A stretch of 39,261 bases of DNA from WSXY01 sp038325105 (lineage in GTDB: Bacteria > Actinomycetota > Coriobacteriia > Anaerosomatales > Anaerosomataceae), in NCBI GenBank assembly GCA_038325105.1, contig JBBQIR010000013.1, forward strand, positions 1-39,261. The letters run 5' to 3'. This document shows positions 37,317-39,261 of this stretch, piece after piece. Position numbers and translations under genes: made by a program. Each line of letters begins with the position of its first letter. Position 1 is the first letter of the stretch. The notes under the pieces were generated by a model, which had not been told where the DNA came from, did not search any database, and was given only the letters and a program-made list of their open reading frames with translations.

Positions 37317-38615
37317 GTGGCATTCGTGAAACCCTTCCGAGCGGTGCTGTACCGGCGCAACGGAGATACCGACATCACGCGCTGCGTGGCTCCTCCGTAC
37401 GACGTCATAAACGAGGAGACGCGTGCGGCGCTCATCGGCCAGGACGCGCACAACGTCGTGGCAATCGACCTGCCGCACGGTGACATCGACCCCACAGCAC
37501 CCGGCAACCGTTACGACGCCGCAGCTGCAACACTTCGTGCGTGGCTTGAGGAGGGAGTTCTCGTCGAGGACGAGTCCCCCGCCATCTACGTACTCGAGCA
37601 GGCGTGGGTGCACAGTGGCAGACACGTTCGCCGGCGCGCGTTCATCGCCGCCGCCGAGCTCCACGCCTTCGCCGAGGGCGTCGTCCTCCCCCACGAGCGC
37701 ACGCTACCGAGGGCGATCACCGACAGACTCAACCTCACACGCGCGTGCGCGGCGAACCTCAGCCAGGTCTTCTGTCTCTTCTCAGATCCCGCTGGTGAGA
37801 CCGACGACATATTCGCCGCCGCAACCGCGTCCGAGGAAATCCTCTCGGCGACCGATGCCGATGGCGTAGTCAGCCGGCTGTGGGCGATTCGGGACCACGA
37901 GACGCTTACGACCCTCCAGGACGTGCTCGCGGACAAACAACTGTTCATCGCCGACGGCCATCACCGCTACACGACGGCCCTCGCGTACCGCGACGAACGC
38001 CGCTCAGCCGATGCGGCGGCTGGAGTAGCGAACGCGTCGCGGCCCGACTACGACTACACGATGATGGCACTCGTGAACATGGACGACCCCGACCTCATCG
38101 TCTTGCCGACGCATCGCCTCGCGCGTGCCGGGGGCACCTTCGACCGGGATGCGTTCTGGGCCGGACTCGCCGAGCACTTCGACCTCGTAGAGCCGTCGGC
38201 AGGTCACCCTGCGGCCGCACTCGCCGCGGCACCGTCACCCGCCTTCCTCGTGCGCACCGCCGACGGAACGACAAGGCTCGCATCATTCCGAGAAGGGCTC
38301 AACATCACGGCAATCGTGCCCGGGGACCATTCGGCCGCGTGGAAGAGCATCGATGTGGCCGCGCTTCAGGAACTCGTGCTCCGACCGCTTCTCGGCATTC
38401 ATCCCGACGAACCCGCGACGCTCGACCGCCTCTCGTTCGTCAAAGACGCCCACGAGGCACTCAAGGTGCAAGGGGCTGACGTGGCCTTCGTGCTTAATCC
38501 GACACGCATGGACCAGCTGCGCGATGTGGCGCTCGGCGGCGAGACAATGCCTCAGAAGTCGACGTACTTCTACCCGAAACTGCTGTCCGGGTTGCTCTTT
38601 CGACCGATGGCTTAA
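37317..38615 (+). CDS. DUF1015-family protein
   Basis: 432 residues, cytosolic. Family motifs: VAPPYDVINEETRA near the N-terminus, HERTLPRAITDRLNL, FIADGHHRYTTALAYRDE near residue 215 and the C-terminal QKSTYFYPKLLSGLLFRP. The family is broad; I recall that some members have been proposed to phosphorylate free serine, but nothing in this sequence confirms it. GAGAGGA lies before the GTG at 37317, 46 bases after azlD. The last four bases (TTAA) overlap the stop of the convergent HhH gene. Confidence 0.93.
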   Translation: MAFVKPFRAVLYRRNGDTDITRCVAPPYDVINEETRAALIGQDAHNVVAIDLPHGDIDPTAPGNRYDAAAATLRAWLEEGVLVEDESPAIYVLEQAWVHSGRHVRRRAFIAAAELHAFAEGVVLPHERTLPRAITDRLNLTRACAANLSQVFCLFSDPAGETDDIFAAATASEEILSATDADGVVSRLWAIRDHETLTTLQDVLADKQLFIADGHHRYTTALAYRDERRSADAAAGVANASRPDYDYTMMALVNMDDPDLIVLPTHRLARAGGTFDRDAFWAGLAEHFDLVEPSAGHPAAALAAAPSPAFLVRTADGTTRLASFREGLNITAIVPGDHSAAWKSIDVAALQELVLRPLLGIHPDEPATLDRLSFVKDAHEALKVQGADVAFVLNPTRMDQLRDVALGGETMPQKSTYFYPKLLSGLLFRPMA

Positions 38616-39261
38616 GCCCCCGACATTCGGGCCCCGACCCCGACGACAGTGCGCTCCGTCAATCGCGGGCACACGGCCACGAGACGGCACTGCGGGCACT
38701 CCGGCACCCGCGGGCGGCACCACTGGCGTCCGACAAGCCACGTCGGCAGATCGAGCGACCCCGGCGACGCAGGGCATGCCGCCTCGGCGGCATGACGGAC
38801 GGCGGCGGGTGTGTCGTGATCGATGAGTCCGGTCCGCATGAAGACGCGCCGGACGTGCACGTCGTAGGCGACGTTGCCGCACTCTCGGCCAGCAAGCGAG
38901 ACGCCGAACGATCGCGTGAGAATCTCGACCGCCATCGCCGCTTTCTTCTCACCGATTCCGCGGAATGAAAGCAGACGCTCGGTCACGTCGATCACATGCG
39001 CGCCATCAGGCCAGATGTTCTCAGCCCGCCCGCCGTAGTCATCACGGATTCTGGCTGCGGCCGAGCAAACCCACTCCGGGAGCGTCTTCACGAAGCGGTG
39101 CAGCGCAGGCGGCTGCGCGAAAGCGGCAGCCACGTCGTGCTGAGACCCGGCGATGCGGTCGAGATCGAAGTGTCCCAGACGCTGCGCCAGTTGGTACGGG
39201 CCGGACCAGGCTCGCTCGGCGGGTATTCCCTGCGTGAACAGAATGCCGATAAGAAACGCCT
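38612..39261 (-). CDS. Endonuclease III-like HhH-GPD protein with 4Fe-4S cluster, 5' end outside the window
   Basis: At least 216 residues; the frame stays open to the window edge, reading AFLIGILFTQGIPAERAWSG at its start. An internal GTG at 39133 is not the true start. The helix-hairpin-helix is SFRGIGEKKAAMAVEIL, with the Lys of the glycosylase/lyase site, followed by YDVHVRRVFMRTG with the catalytic Asp. The C-terminus binds a cluster: C-x6-C-x2-C-x5-C (CRPRVPECPQCRLVAVC), exactly the endonuclease III spacing. DNA glycosylase/AP-lyase activity in base-excision repair is inferred. The N-terminal motif differs from standard Nth, so it may be a distinct branch. Confidence 0.88.
   Translation of the reverse strand, partial: AFLIGILFTQGIPAERAWSGPYQLAQRLGHFDLDRIAGSQHDVAAAFAQPPALHRFVKTLPEWVCSAAARIRDDYGGRAENIWPDGAHVIDVTERLLSFRGIGEKKAAMAVEILTRSFGVSLAGRECGNVAYDVHVRRVFMRTGLIDHDTPAAVRHAAEAACPASPGSLDLPTWLVGRQWCRPRVPECPQCRLVAVCPRLTERTVVGVGARMSGA

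Noticed and set aside
1..39261. Mobile elements, CRISPR arrays, prophage or defence islands
   Set aside because: No transposase, integrase, direct-repeat array, terminal repeats or shift in base use was seen; genes are housekeeping in character.

Overview
The window is about 39 kb of GC-rich bacterial chromosome with ordinary housekeeping genes, no rRNA or tRNA, no insertion sequences, no CRISPR array and no phage genes. Several traits point to a Gram-positive, largely anaerobic actinobacterium, most likely of the Coriobacteriia or a relative. They are three cell-wall-binding type-2 repeats on a giant exported protease, a DUF3048 lipoprotein, a Lgt but no outer-membrane genes, a one-domain superoxide reductase, a polyferredoxin membrane protein, the non-B12 queuosine enzyme QueH, an actinobacterial/Firmicutes-type LexA box, and signs of leaderless mRNAs. 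This assignment is inference; no marker gene in the window settles it.

Layout. Positions 1-2138 (minus) hold the 5' part of a nidogen-domain surface protein. Positions 2308-10481 (minus) hold tgt, yajC, an HD hydrolase, secD, secF and a RecJ-HIRAN-RecQ fusion. Positions 10565-12126 (plus) hold an ECF sigma factor and its zinc-finger anti-sigma factor. Positions 12137-15544 hold queA, a PHP phosphoesterase (plus), queH, a TMEM165-type Mn/Ca exporter and cspA. Positions 15771-19348 (minus) hold a signal-peptide/one-TM protein, a polyferredoxin, folD and a cysteine hydrolase; a superoxide reductase is divergent at 19481. Positions 19914-25271 (minus) are one 1785-residue secreted subtilase. Positions 25443-31048 (minus) hold pdxS-pdxT-yebC, then ruvC-ruvA-ruvB and a pseudo-protease related to HtpX. 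Positions 31168-34945 (minus) hold lemA-htpX-lgt and a DUF3048 lipoprotein, with a 69-residue Cys-rich protein on plus between them. Positions 35102-39261 hold a rhomboid protease, a zinc-ribbon protein, azlCD, a DUF1015 protein and the 3' part of an endonuclease III-like gene.

How the genes work together. tgt, queA and queH give all three late steps of queuosine tRNA modification. YajC-SecD-SecF assist Sec export, and Lgt, the subtilase, the nidogen protein and the DUF3048 lipoprotein are envelope products. RuvABC and the RecJ fusion serve recombination repair, and a perfect LexA-type palindrome lies at the ruvC promoter. PdxST makes pyridoxal 5'-phosphate. LemA/HtpX, rhomboid and the ECF/anti-sigma pair suggest membrane and envelope stress control.

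The most notable items are the single-chain RecJ-HIRAN-RecQ protein, an HtpX paralogue that has lost all its zinc ligands and gained a Cys-rich loop, the LexA box at ruvCAB, an ECF-type promoter in front of the ECF gene, three convergent gene pairs whose stop codons share a 4-bp palindrome, and an unrecognised 69-residue Cys-rich protein. The longest stretches without a gene (15545-15770, 32218-32393, 25272-25442) are all under 300 bases; they hold promoters, leaders or hairpins described below.
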